Assembly (NCBI RefSeq): GCF_012396125.1
Contig: NZ_JAAXOX010000009.1
Span: forward strand, 1 to 64,000
DNA from: Cellulomonas denverensis
Lineage (GTDB): Bacteria > Actinomycetota > Actinomycetes > Actinomycetales > Cellulomonadaceae
Reading direction: 5' to 3'
DNA length: 64,000 bases
The notes beneath the pieces were generated by a model that made no database searches, was not told the origin of the DNA, and was given only the letters and a program-made list of their open reading frames with translations. Made by a program: the position numbers and the translations under genes. Below, one piece after another: positions 37,834-47,242 of the stretch (the stretch's first letter is position 1; each line of letters begins with the position of its first letter).

Positions 37834-39366
37834 GTGACCGCACGCGACCACATGGACGACGAGACGACGGCTGCCGACCCCCAGCAGCAGGCGCGCGAGG
37901 CGCAGCGGGTCGCGGACGACGTGGTCGCCCGGGTGCTCGCGCGGGCCGGGACCGCGCTGCACGAGGGCGGCACCGTCCACACCACGCACGACGGCGACCA
38001 GCTGGACCTGGCCGAGCGCAGCTCGCTGCGCCGGGTGGCCGGACTGTCCACCGAGCTCGAGGACGTCACCGAGGTCGAGTACCGGCAGCTCCGCCTGGAG
38101 AAGGTGGTCCTGGTCGGGCTGTGGACCCACGGTCCGCTGGAGATCGCCGAGGTGTCGCTGCGTGAGCTGGCGGCGCTGGCCGAGACCGCGGGCTCGGAGG
38201 TGCTGGACGGCCTGATCCAGCGCCGCCAGACCCCGGACCCGAGCACCTACCTGGGCTCCGGCAAGGCCGCCGAACTGGCCGAGCTGGTGGCCGCCGCCGG
38301 TGCCGACACCGTCGTGATCGACGGCGAGCTGGCCCCGTCGCAGCGCCGCGCCCTGGAGGACGTGGTCCGGGTCAAGGTGATCGACCGGACCGCGCTGATC
38401 CTGGACATCTTCGCCCAGCACGCCAAGTCGCGGGAGGGCAAGGCCCAGGTCGAGCTGGCCCAGCTGGAGTACCTGCTGCCGCGGCTGCGCGGCTGGGGTG
38501 AGTCGATGTCCCGGCAGGCCGGTGGCCAGGTCGGTGGCGCCGGGGCGGGCATGGGCTCGCGTGGTCCCGGTGAGACCAAGATCGAGCTGGACCGGCGCCG
38601 GATCCGCAACCGGATGGCCAAGCTGCGCCGGGAGATCGCCGCGATGGAACCGGCCCGCCAGACCAAGCGGGCCTCCCGGCGCAAGAACGCGATCCCCGCG
38701 GTCGCGATCGCCGGGTACACCAACGCCGGCAAGTCCTCGCTGCTGAACCGGCTGACCGACGCCGGGGTGCTGGTGCAGAACGCCCTGTTCGCCACGCTGG
38801 ACCCGACCGTGCGCCGGGCCCGGGCCGCCGACGGCCGGGTGTACACCCTGGCCGACACGGTGGGCTTCGTGCGGAACCTGCCGCACCAGCTGGTCGAGGC
38901 GTTCCGCTCCACCCTGGAGGAAGTCGCCGACTCCGACCTGGTGCTGCACGTGGTGGACGCCTCGCACCCGGACCCCGAGGGCCAGATCGCCGCGGTCCGG
39001 GAGGTGTTCGCCACCATTCCGGGCGCGATGGACGTCCCGGAGATCATCGTGCTGAACAAGGCCGACCTGGCCGAGCCGGAGACCGTGGCCCGGCTGCGGT
39101 CCCGCGAGCACGGCGCGATCGTGGTCTCCGCGCACACCGGTGAGGGGATCGAGGAGCTGCAGGCGCTGATCGCCGACCAGTTGCCCCGCCCCGGGGTGAG
39201 CGTCGACGTGGTGGTGCCCTACGACCGAGGCGACCTGGTGCACCGGGCGCACGAGCACGGCGACATCGACGCCGAGGAGCACACCGCCGACGGCACCGTG
39301 CTGCGCGGCCGGGTCGACGCCGGGCTGGCCGCGGAACTGTCCGCGGTGGACGTGCGCTCCGCCTGA
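37834..39366 (+). CDS. hflX: GTPase HflX
   Basis: 510-residue ribosome-associated GTPase that splits stalled 70S ribosomes under stress. The N-terminal HflX domain (YLGSGKAAELAEL), the glycine-rich linker GPGETKIELDRRR, G1 AGYTNAGKSS, G3 DTVGFVRNLP and G4 LNKADL are all present. GTG 37834 has GAGAGGA about 7 nt upstream; earlier in-frame ATG 37810 and GTG 37795 are less likely. A CACGCT hexamer near 37768 may be its -10. Confidence 0.95.
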   Translation: MTARDHMDDETTAADPQQQAREAQRVADDVVARVLARAGTALHEGGTVHTTHDGDQLDLAERSSLRRVAGLSTELEDVTEVEYRQLRLEKVVLVGLWTHGPLEIAEVSLRELAALAETAGSEVLDGLIQRRQTPDPSTYLGSGKAAELAELVAAAGADTVVIDGELAPSQRRALEDVVRVKVIDRTALILDIFAQHAKSREGKAQVELAQLEYLLPRLRGWGESMSRQAGGQVGGAGAGMGSRGPGETKIELDRRRIRNRMAKLRREIAAMEPARQTKRASRRKNAIPAVAIAGYTNAGKSSLLNRLTDAGVLVQNALFATLDPTVRRARAADGRVYTLADTVGFVRNLPHQLVEAFRSTLEEVADSDLVLHVVDASHPDPEGQIAAVREVFATIPGAMDVPEIIVLNKADLAEPETVARLRSREHGAIVVSAHTGEGIEELQALIADQLPRPGVSVDVVVPYDRGDLVHRAHEHGDIDAEEHTADGTVLRGRVDAGLAAELSAVDVRSA

Positions 39367-39395
39367 CCGCGTCCCGGGCTGTCGCCCCCGTCGCC

Positions 39396-39401
39396 TACCC
39401 T
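39396..39401 (+). promoter_or_regulatory. -10 element (TACCCT) of a leaderless dinG-like promoter
   Basis: 6 nt before GTG 39408. Confidence 0.55.
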
Positions 39402-39407
39402 GTCCCG

Positions 39408-41528
39408 GTGCCTGATCCCACCCCCGACGTCGATGACCTGCTCGACCTGGCGGTGGCCGAGCTCGGCGGTGCGCCCCGGGAGGGCCAGCGCCGGATGGCC
39501 CGGGAGGTCGCCGCGGCGGTGGAGGCCGGCGAGCACCTGATGGTGCAGGCCGGCACCGGCACCGGGAAGTCGCTGGGCTACCTGGTGCCGGCCGTGCGGC
39601 ACGCGGTCACCGCGGAGGAACGGGTGGTGGTCTCCACCGCCACCCTGGCGCTGCAACGCCAGGTGATGACCCGGGACCTGCCGCTGGTCGCCCGCACCCT
39701 GGGCCCCAAGCTGCCCCGGCCGCCCAAGATCGCCCTGCTCAAGGGCTGGCACAACTACGTCTGCGTGCACAAGATCGCCGGCGGCTACCCGCAGGACGAC
39801 CAGGGCACCCTGTTCGCGCTGGCGGACGAGCCGGCGACCGCGGAGCACCCGGCACCGGACGAGGACGGCAAGGAGTCGCTCGGTGCGCAGGTGGTGCGGC
39901 TGCGCGAGTGGGCGCAGGACACCGACACCGGCGACCGGGACGACCTGGTGCCCGGGGTCAGCGACCGGGCCTGGCGGCAGGTGTCGGTGACCGCGCTGGA
40001 GTGCCTGGGTCAGAAGTGCCCGCTGCTGGAGGAGTGCTTCCCGGACCGGGCCCGGGCGATCGGCCGCGCCGCCGACGTCGTGGTGACCAACCACGCCATG
40101 CTCGGCATCGCCGCCGGGGGGTCGCCGAATGTGCTGCCCGAACACCAGGTGCTGGTGGTGGACGAGGCGCACGAGCTCTCCGACCGGGTGACCGCCCAGG
40201 CCACCGCGGAGCTGTCGGTCGCCACGGTGGAACAGGCCGGTCGCAGCGCGCGCCGGCACGGTGGGGTGCTCACCACCGAGCTGGACCAGGCCGCCACCGC
40301 GCTGGGCACCGTGCTGATTGGGCTGCCGGAGGGCCGGTTCCCGGACGGGCTGCCCGAGGGCACCCGGCAGGCGGTGGCGATGGTCCGGGACGCCGCCCGT
40401 GGCCTGCTGACCGAACTGCGCCCGCAGAAGGGCGAGGCGGAGGACACCGGCCTGAAGCTGGCCTCGTCGGCGGTGCTGGCGCTGTTCGAGGTGGCCGAGC
40501 GGATGGCGGCCGAGCCGGAGGACCAGCGGTACACGGTGATGTGGTGCTCGCGCCAGGACGGTCCGCGCGGGGACGGTGCCACCCGGCTGTACGCCGCTCC
40601 GCTGGCGGTGAACGGGCTGATCCGGACCAACCTGCTGGCCGGCCGGTCGTCGATCTTCACCTCGGCCACGCTCAGCCTGGGCGGGCAGTTCGACGCCACC
40701 GCACGGGCGGTCGGCCTGGCCGGTGCCACCGAGGGTGCGGCCGCCACCGCCACCGCCACCGCCTCGGCCACGGTGCTGGCGGATGCGGCACCGGCGGGGC
40801 GGGAGACCGGCGGCGGGGCGAAGCCCGCGGCGTCCGACACCCCGGCGAAGCTGCCCTGGCACGGCATCGACGTCGGCAGCCCGTTCGACTACCCCAAGCA
40901 GGGCATCCTCTACGTCGCTCGCCGCCTGCCGCCGCCGGGCCGCGAGCCCGCCACCGATGCGCAGCTGGAGGAGATCGCCGCGCTGATCTCCGCTGCCGGG
41001 GGCCGCACCCTGGGGTTGTTCTCCTCCCGCCGGGCCGCGATCGCCGCGGCCGAGGCGATGCGCGAGCGGCTGGACGTGCCGGTGCTGGTGCAGGGCGACG
41101 ACCAGTTGCCCACCCTGGTCCGGCAGTTCGCCGACGACGAGCCGACCTGCCTGTTCGGCACCCTGTCGCTCTGGCAGGGCGTCGACGTGCCGGGCCGGTC
41201 CAACAGCCTGGTGATCATCGACCGGATCCCGTTCCCGCGCCCGGACGACCCGGTGCGCTCGGCCCGGTCGGAGGCGGTGGCGGCCTCGGGTGGGAACGGC
41301 TTCATGTCGGTGGCGGCGACCCATGCGGCCCTGCTGCTCGCCCAGGGCGCCGGTCGGCTGATCCGGTCCACCGGCGACCGCGGGGTGGTGGCGGTGCTCG
41401 ATCCCCGACTGGTGACCGCCCGCTACGGCGAGTTCCTGGCCCGGTCGCTGCCGCCGTTCTGGCGCACCACCGACCGCGCGGTGGCCGAGGGGGCGCTGCG
41501 CCGGCTGACCGGCACGGGCAACGGGTGA
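39408..41528 (+). CDS. dinG: DinG/XPD-type ATP-dependent DNA helicase
   Basis: 706-residue superfamily 2 iron-sulfur helicase. Walker A GTGTGKS is near 50-56 and the DEAH box VVDEAHELSDRV near 247-258. Cysteines in NYVCVHKI, LECLGQKC and EECF are likely 4Fe-4S ligands. A low-complexity Ala/Thr insertion of about 40 residues (about 440-480) splits the helicase core and is probably a surface loop. DinG homologues resolve R-loops and G-quadruplexes. It has no LexA box, unlike E. coli dinG. Confidence 0.9.
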   Translation: MPDPTPDVDDLLDLAVAELGGAPREGQRRMAREVAAAVEAGEHLMVQAGTGTGKSLGYLVPAVRHAVTAEERVVVSTATLALQRQVMTRDLPLVARTLGPKLPRPPKIALLKGWHNYVCVHKIAGGYPQDDQGTLFALADEPATAEHPAPDEDGKESLGAQVVRLREWAQDTDTGDRDDLVPGVSDRAWRQVSVTALECLGQKCPLLEECFPDRARAIGRAADVVVTNHAMLGIAAGGSPNVLPEHQVLVVDEAHELSDRVTAQATAELSVATVEQAGRSARRHGGVLTTELDQAATALGTVLIGLPEGRFPDGLPEGTRQAVAMVRDAARGLLTELRPQKGEAEDTGLKLASSAVLALFEVAERMAAEPEDQRYTVMWCSRQDGPRGDGATRLYAAPLAVNGLIRTNLLAGRSSIFTSATLSLGGQFDATARAVGLAGATEGAAATATATASATVLADAAPAGRETGGGAKPAASDTPAKLPWHGIDVGSPFDYPKQGILYVARRLPPPGREPATDAQLEEIAALISAAGGRTLGLFSSRRAAIAAAEAMRERLDVPVLVQGDDQLPTLVRQFADDEPTCLFGTLSLWQGVDVPGRSNSLVIIDRIPFPRPDDPVRSARSEAVAASGGNGFMSVAATHAALLLAQGAGRLIRSTGDRGVVAVLDPRLVTARYGEFLARSLPPFWRTTDRAVAEGALRRLTGTGNG

Positions 41529-41556
41529 TCGGCTCGCGATTCGTCTAGCCTCGTGA

Positions 41557-42606
<1,050 letters not shown>

Positions 42607-42619
42607 CCAGCTGAGTACG

Positions 42620-42659
42620 GCGAAGGGCCCCGGCGACGTCGGTCGCCGGGGCCCTTCGC
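42620..42659. terminator. Intrinsic terminator between ldh and the convergent lexA
   Basis: Perfect 18-bp stem (42620-42637, 42642-42659) with a GTCG loop between convergent genes. Confidence 0.88.
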
Positions 42660-42669
42660 GGGTGCGGGA

Positions 42670-43386
42670 CTACAGGCTGCGCAGCACCGAGACCACCCGG
42701 CCGAGGATCTGCGCGTGGTCGCCGTCGATCGGGGAGTAGGCGGGGTTCTGCGGCAGCAGCCAGACGTGACCGTCGGTGCGCTTGAGCGTCTTGACCGTGG
42801 CCTCGCCGTCCAGCATCGCCGCGACGATCTCCCCGTTCTCGGCCACCGGCTGGCGGCGCACCACCACCCAGTCGCCGTCGCAGATCGCGGCGTCCACCAT
42901 CGAGTCGCCGACCACCTTGAGCAGGAACAGCTCGCCCTCGCCGACCAGCTGGCGGGGGAGCGGGAAGACGTCCTCGACCAGCTGCTCGGCCAGGATCGGC
43001 CCACCGGCGGCGATCCGGCCGACCACCGGCACGTAGGCGGCGGCAGGTGCCCCGTCCCGGGCGGCGGAGTCCTCGTCGCCGATCATCGCGGCCACCGATC
43101 CGGCCAGCGCGCCCACCGGCCGTGAGTCGTCCGGCTGGACCACCTCGATCGCGCGCGGGCGGTTCGGGTCGCGGCGCAGATAGCCCTTGCGCTCCAGGGC
43201 GGTGAGCTGGTGCTTGACGCTGGACGGTGAGGTCAGGCCGACCGCGTCGCCGATCTCCCGCATGCTCGGCGGGTAACCCCGGCTCTCCACCGACGCCCGG
43301 ACCGTCTCCAGCACCAGCCGCTGCCGCGGGGTCAGGCCGTCGCCCAGGCCGATCTCGGCCTCGTCCTCGCTCACCTTCGGTGCCAT
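42670..43386 (-). CDS. lexA: SOS repressor LexA
   Basis: 238-residue repressor. The winged HTH is at about 16-80 ([22 protein letters not shown] is recognisable). The self-cleavage bond is Ala127-Gly128 in RIAAGG, with catalytic Ser162 (GDSM) and Lys199 (ATVKT). RecA-ssDNA triggers cleavage and derepresses the boxes found at 18737, 43545, 43613 and 57573. ATG 43386 is preferred; the earlier in-frame extension is not conserved. Divergent from the LysM gene, as in M. tuberculosis. Confidence 0.97.
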   Translation of the reverse strand: MAPKVSEDEAEIGLGDGLTPRQRLVLETVRASVESRGYPPSMREIGDAVGLTSPSSVKHQLTALERKGYLRRDPNRPRAIEVVQPDDSRPVGALAGSVAAMIGDEDSAARDGAPAAAYVPVVGRIAAGGPILAEQLVEDVFPLPRQLVGEGELFLLKVVGDSMVDAAICDGDWVVVRRQPVAENGEIVAAMLDGEATVKTLKRTDGHVWLLPQNPAYSPIDGDHAQILGRVVSVLRSL

Positions 43387-43519
43387 GCGTCTCTCCCGTC
43401 CGTCCCGCCTGTGCCGACCGCCCGGCCCGACCCGGCTCCGGCCCACTGCCGTCCGCCCTGGTGACGGGCTGTCCGGCGGCGATGTCAGTGCCTCGTGATC
43501 GGGTGTTCCCAGTGCCCCG

Positions 43520-43548
43520 AGCCTAGGGGTCGCGACACGCCCGATCAA
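43520..43548 (-). promoter_or_regulatory. lexA promoter, -35 TTGATC and -10 TAGGCT
   Basis: On the minus strand TTGATC (43543-43548) and TAGGCT (43520-43525) are exactly 17 nt apart. The -35 lies inside the LexA box, so the gene represses itself. Confidence 0.7.
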
Positions 43549-43560
43549 ACACATGTTCGA
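43545..43560. promoter_or_regulatory. LexA (SOS) box over the lexA promoter
   Basis: TCAAAC-ACAT-GTTCGA, one mismatch to TCGAAC-N4-GTTCGA. Confidence 0.85.
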
Positions 43561-43612
43561 CCGTGTCTCGACATTGCCCCGGGATCCGTGGCAGTCTTCG
43601 TACAAGCGTTCG

Positions 43613-43628
43613 ACGAACAGATGTTCGA
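43613..43628. promoter_or_regulatory. LexA (SOS) box upstream of the LysM gene
   Basis: ACGAAC-AGAT-GTTCGA, one mismatch, 53 bp from the LysM gene start. A further TCGACGAAC half-site overlaps it upstream. Confidence 0.82.
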
Positions 43629-43680
43629 CTCGACCGGACGGACGGTCGCCCCGCCGGGGTGACAGGAGGGAAGTGGTGAC

Positions 43681-44166
43681 ATGAGCACCATCGCAGCGCA
43701 GCCGCGGATCGCCGGACAGGTCGCACCCGTGCGCCGTCCCCGCCCCGCAGGCGCCCGGCGCCCCTCGGTCGCCGGTGCACAGCGCCCGTTCGTGGCCGGT
43801 GCCCGGCGCCCCGCCATGGCCGGTGCCCAGCGCCCCTCGGTCGCCGTCCGGGACGGTTCCGCCGCGTCCGCCCCGGCGCGGCTGCAGCTGACCCGCCGTG
43901 GTCGCGCGGTGGTGATCGTGCTCGGCCTGCTGCTGGCGGTGGCCGGGGTGATGGGCGGTCGTGCGGTGGCCGACGGGCCGCAGCAGGCGGTGGAGGTCCA
44001 GACCTACGCCGTGCAGTCCGGCGACACCCTGTGGAGCATCGCGCAGGGGGTGGCGCAGCCCGGCGAGGACGTGCGGGACGTGGTGCTGCAGTTGCAGCGA
44101 CTCAACGACCTGAGCGGCGGCTCGCTAATGGCGGGCCAGGTGCTGATGCTGCCGGCCGACTCCTGA
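43681..44166 (+). CDS. SOS-induced LysM cell-division inhibitor (ChiZ/YneA-type)
   Basis: 161 residues: a basic, repetitive cytoplasmic N-terminus (1-72), one membrane helix (about 76-97) and an extracytoplasmic LysM domain (about 107-157, [17 protein letters not shown]). Position opposite lexA and the architecture match mycobacterial ChiZ (Rv2719c) and the YneA/SosA family, which delay division during DNA damage. Residues 26-57 are four 8-residue units of RRPSVAGA type. A GGAGGG Shine-Dalgarno is about 10 nt before ATG. The LexA box fits SOS induction. Confidence 0.87.
   Translation: MSTIAAQPRIAGQVAPVRRPRPAGARRPSVAGAQRPFVAGARRPAMAGAQRPSVAVRDGSAASAPARLQLTRRGRAVVIVLGLLLAVAGVMGGRAVADGPQQAVEVQTYAVQSGDTLWSIAQGVAQPGEDVRDVVLQLQRLNDLSGGSLMAGQVLMLPADS
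43756..43851 (+). repeat. 24-bp tandem repeat, four copies, in the LysM gene
   Basis: Encodes the cytoplasmic (R/Q)RP-x-x-AGA octapeptide repeated four times; the final unit is degenerate. Confidence 0.8.
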
Positions 44167-44207
44167 GGTTCCCCGGATCATCACGGGAAGATTACGAAAC
44201 CTGGTGC

Positions 44208-44237
44208 TTGCGTAATTCTGTCGCCGCCCTCTACTGT
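44208..44237 (+). promoter_or_regulatory. Candidate promoter, -35 TTGCGT and -10 TACTGT
   Basis: 18-nt spacing. Flanking A/T-rich bases around 44190-44220 stand out from the GC-rich background, including an ATTACG/CGTAAT inverted pair. It would start a transcript near 44244. Confidence 0.5.
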
Positions 44238-44243
44238 GGGTCT

Positions 44244-44408
44244 CACCTCGACGGCTGGCTGGGGGGCTCGCCACGAGGGACGCGAATCGGCGCTGGACAC
44301 AGTGGCCGCCGCGCGTGATCTACACCGCTGAGGCGAGGCGAGTCGCCCCGGCGAGACGGGACGGGGGCGTCCCCACGAGGGTGGCCGCGATTGCGCGGCC
44401 ACCCTCGT
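44244..44408 (+). ncRNA. Candidate small RNA or attenuated leader upstream of nrdR
   Basis: Between the promoter at 44208 and the hairpin at 44375-44408 lies about 165 nt with no credible reading frame and several short complementary tracts (for example GGCGAGGCGAGTCGCC). It could be a free-standing small RNA or an attenuator for nrdR. I see no cobalamin riboswitch core. Start position is estimated from the -10. Confidence 0.35.
44375..44408 (+). terminator. Hairpin ending the candidate leader RNA
   Basis: Perfect 15-bp stem (44375-44389, 44394-44408), ATTG loop, followed by CGTCTGT. It lies about 215 nt before nrdR, so it would stop transcription before that gene. Confidence 0.7.
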
Positions 44409-44622
44409 CGTCTGTCCGCCGCCCGCTCGCCGCGCCGCCACCGCCGCACCGCTACCGCCGGACCGCTGCCGCCGGACCACCACCGCCGCGCTGCCACCGC
44501 CGCCACCCAGGTGCCGTCTCCACCCTCGGCACCCGGACGCCGGAGACGGCGGTTCGCCCGGTACAGTGACCCGGTCCCGCCCGCTGGTCGACGGTGTGGG
44601 CCGTGGCGAGGAGGAGGCACCC
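44409..44622 (+). promoter_or_regulatory. Low-complexity C-rich region before nrdR
   Basis: Mostly CCGCC-type repeats without a gene. TACAGT (44563-44568) is a possible nrdR -10 and GAGGAGG precedes the ATG. I saw no clear NrdR box. Confidence 0.35.
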
Positions 44623-45138
44623 ATGCACTGTCCGTTCTGCCGGCACCCGGACTCCCGGGTGGTCGACTCCCGGACTTCCGACGACGGGCTGTCCATCCGG
44701 CGCCGCCGGCAGTGCCCGCAGTGCAACCGCCGGTTCACCACGATCGAGACCGCCAGCCTGTCGGTGGTGAAGCGCTCCGGCGCCACCGAGCCGTTCAGCC
44801 GGGAGAAGATCGTCAACGGCGTGCGCAAGGCCTGCCAGGGCCGCCCGGTCTCCGACGACGACCTGGCCGTCCTCGCCCAGCGGGTGGAGGAGACCCTGCG
44901 CGCCTCCGGCTCCGCGGAACTGGACGCCTACGAGATCGGGCTGGCCATCCTCGGTCCGCTGCGCGAGCTGGACGAGGTCGCCTACCTGCGCTTCGCCAGC
45001 GTCTACCAGGCGTACAACTCGCTGGAGGACTTCGAGGCGGCGATCACCGCGTTGCGCGCCGAGAACGAGGAGGCCGAGGCCCGTCGCGCCGCCGGGCAGG
45101 ACGAGCCCGCCGACCAGGGGACCGCCGCCGCGGAGTGA
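44623..45138 (+). CDS. nrdR: Transcriptional repressor NrdR
   Basis: 171-residue nucleotide-sensing repressor of ribonucleotide reductase genes. The zinc ribbon uses C3, C6, C31 and C34, and the ATP-cone ([16 protein letters not shown]) is at about 48-140. The C-terminal tail is Glu/Ala-rich. lexA-LysM-nrdR is the conserved order. In many actinobacteria the next gene is nrdJ, but here an S9 peptidase follows and no reductase gene is in the window. Confidence 0.96.
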   Translation: MHCPFCRHPDSRVVDSRTSDDGLSIRRRRQCPQCNRRFTTIETASLSVVKRSGATEPFSREKIVNGVRKACQGRPVSDDDLAVLAQRVEETLRASGSAELDAYEIGLAILGPLRELDEVAYLRFASVYQAYNSLEDFEAAITALRAENEEAEARRAAGQDEPADQGTAAAE

Positions 45139-45168
45139 GCGGCGCCACCGGCTGTCGGCCGGTGGGAC

Positions 45169-45174
45169 TACGGT
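45169..45174 (+). promoter_or_regulatory. -10 element (TACGGT) of a leaderless S9 peptidase promoter
   Basis: 7 nt before GTG 45182. Confidence 0.5.
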
Positions 45175-45181
45175 CGGTCAC

Positions 45182-47170
45182 GTGATTCCTGCTGACCTCT
45201 CCCTCCTGCACACGCCGGGTGCGCCCGCGCTCAGCCCGGACGGACGCTGGGCCGTGGTGGCCCGCACCGCCCCCGACCTGACGGCCGACGAGTACGTCGG
45301 TCGCCTGTGGCGGATCCCCACCGACGGCAGCGCCGACCCGGTCCCGCTGACCCGCGGTCACCGGGACGCATCGCCCCGGTTCAGCCCGGACGGCCGGTGG
45401 CTGGTGTTCCAGCGGTCCGAGCCCAAGGGCCGCCCGCAGTTGTACCTGGTCGAGGCCACCGGTGGTGAGCCGGTGAAGCTGACCGACGCGCCGCTGGGTG
45501 CCGGGTCGCCGCGGATCTCCCCGGACGGCCGGCTGCTCGCCTTCGTCGCCGCGGTGCCGGAGGAGGGGCGCTACCTGCCCGAGGGCGACCCCGCCGCCGA
45601 GCCGCCCCGGCACATCACCGAGTTCCAGTACCGCCACGACGGCGCCGGCTTCACGCTGGACAAGAAGCCGCAACTGTTCGTCCTGGAGCTGCCCACCGAG
45701 CCCGGCACCGGCGACCTGCCCACCGCGCGGCAGATCACCGCCGGCATCGAGGTGGACGGCATCGCCTGGCTCGCCGACTCCGCCCATGTCGCGGTGGTCG
45801 CCGCCCGGCACGCCACCGCCGACACCGACCTGCGCACCGACGTGTCCGCCGTGGACGTCCGGGCGGATCACGACCACACGCTGCACCCGCTGACCGACGC
45901 CGACCAGGGCAGCACCCTGGCGGTGTCCACGGTGGCCGAGGCGACCGACGGCAGTGGGCTGTGGCTGCTGGCCCAGGACATGGGGCCGCAGGGGCGCGAC
46001 TTCGTGGCGGCGCAGACCGGGCTGTTCCACCTGCCGCTGGCGGACGGTCCGGACGGTCCCCGCGCCGCGGGTGCGCCGGTGCGGATCACCGACGCCGAGG
46101 CGGTGGACCTGGACCCGGGCAGCCTGGCTCCGACCGAGGACGGGGTGATCGTCGGGGAGCTGGACCGGGGCACGATCCGGCTGCGCGAACTGCGCCGGGA
46201 CGGGTCCGGCCGGGACCTGCTGACCGGCCTGGTGGCCCAGTCGGCGGCCTACGCCCGGGGTGTCGTGCTCACCTCGGCGGCCGGGCCGCTGACCAGTGGT
46301 GAGGTGCACGCGATCGAGCTGAGCACCGGGATCGGCCGCACACTGACCGACTGGTCCGCCGCGCTGCGGGCCACCGGGCGGTTGCGCCAGCCGCGGGAGC
46401 TGACCGGCAGCGCGCCGGACGGTTACCCGGTGCACGGCTGGGTGGTCACCCCGGACCCGGAGCGGTTCGCCGGCCCGCACCCGACGATCCTGATGATCCA
46501 CGGCGGGCCCTACGCCCAGTACACCGTCGGCCTGTTCGACGAGGTGCAGACCCTGGCCGAGGCAGGCTATGCGGTGGTCTACGGCAACCCGCGCGGCTCG
46601 GCGGGCTACGGCCGGGCGCACGGGCGCAGCATCCACCGGGCGTTCGGCACCGTGGACGCCGACGACGTGCTCGCGCTGCTGGACCACGCCCTGACCGACC
46701 CGGCACTGGACGGTGAGCGGGTCGGCGTGATGGGCGGTTCCTACGGCGGCTACATGACCGCCTGGCTGACCACCCGGACCGACCGGTTCCGCGCCGCCAT
46801 CGTCGAGCGTGGCTTCCTGGACCCGGTCAGCTTCGTCGGGTCCAGCGACATCGGCTGGTTCTTCGGCCTGGAGTACCTGGGCGACGGTGAGACCGACCAG
46901 GACCGGGCCGCCGTGGCCGCGCAGTCGCCGATGGCGCACGTGCACCAGGTGGTCACCCCGACCCTGGTGATCCACTCCGAGCAGGACTGGCGCTGCCCGG
47001 TGGAGCAGGGCCAGCGCTGGTTCGTCGAGCTCAAGCGGCGTGGCGTGCCGGCCGAGCTGCTGCTGTTCCCGGGCGAGGGGCACGAGCTGACCCGCTCCGG
47101 GCGGCCGCAGCACCGCAAGGTCCGGTTCGACCACGTGCTGCGCTGGTGGGCCGAGCGCCTGCCGGTCTGA
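45182..47170 (+). CDS. Prolyl oligopeptidase-family S9 peptidase
   Basis: 662 residues. The N-terminal beta-propeller has PD40-type repeats (PRFSPDGRWLVF, PRISPDGRLLAF) and the C-terminal alpha/beta-hydrolase holds Ser in GGSYGGYM (near 520), Asp in HSEQDWRC and His in GEGHEL. It cleaves short oligopeptides or acyl-peptides in the cytoplasm; there is no signal peptide. It is related to acylaminoacyl-peptidase/DPP-type enzymes. Monocistronic, with a terminator after it. Confidence 0.93.
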   Translation: MIPADLSLLHTPGAPALSPDGRWAVVARTAPDLTADEYVGRLWRIPTDGSADPVPLTRGHRDASPRFSPDGRWLVFQRSEPKGRPQLYLVEATGGEPVKLTDAPLGAGSPRISPDGRLLAFVAAVPEEGRYLPEGDPAAEPPRHITEFQYRHDGAGFTLDKKPQLFVLELPTEPGTGDLPTARQITAGIEVDGIAWLADSAHVAVVAARHATADTDLRTDVSAVDVRADHDHTLHPLTDADQGSTLAVSTVAEATDGSGLWLLAQDMGPQGRDFVAAQTGLFHLPLADGPDGPRAAGAPVRITDAEAVDLDPGSLAPTEDGVIVGELDRGTIRLRELRRDGSGRDLLTGLVAQSAAYARGVVLTSAAGPLTSGEVHAIELSTGIGRTLTDWSAALRATGRLRQPRELTGSAPDGYPVHGWVVTPDPERFAGPHPTILMIHGGPYAQYTVGLFDEVQTLAEAGYAVVYGNPRGSAGYGRAHGRSIHRAFGTVDADDVLALLDHALTDPALDGERVGVMGGSYGGYMTAWLTTRTDRFRAAIVERGFLDPVSFVGSSDIGWFFGLEYLGDGETDQDRAAVAAQSPMAHVHQVVTPTLVIHSEQDWRCPVEQGQRWFVELKRRGVPAELLLFPGEGHELTRSGRPQHRKVRFDHVLRWWAERLPV

Positions 47171-47183
47171 CTCCGGCATGACA

Positions 47184-47219
47184 CGAGCCCGGCCGATCCA
47201 TGCGGATCGGCCGGGCTCG
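47184..47219. terminator. Intrinsic terminator between the S9 peptidase and convergent acyl-CoA ligase
   Basis: Perfect 16-bp stem (47184-47199, 47204-47219) with an ATGC loop. Confidence 0.87.
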
Positions 47220-47242
47220 GCTGCGTTCTGGGGAGCCCTCGC

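Noticed and set aside
44409..44622. Cobalamin riboswitch before nrdR, as expected at nrd operons
   Set aside because: No B12-box-like conserved core could be identified by eye; the stretch is C-rich low complexity.
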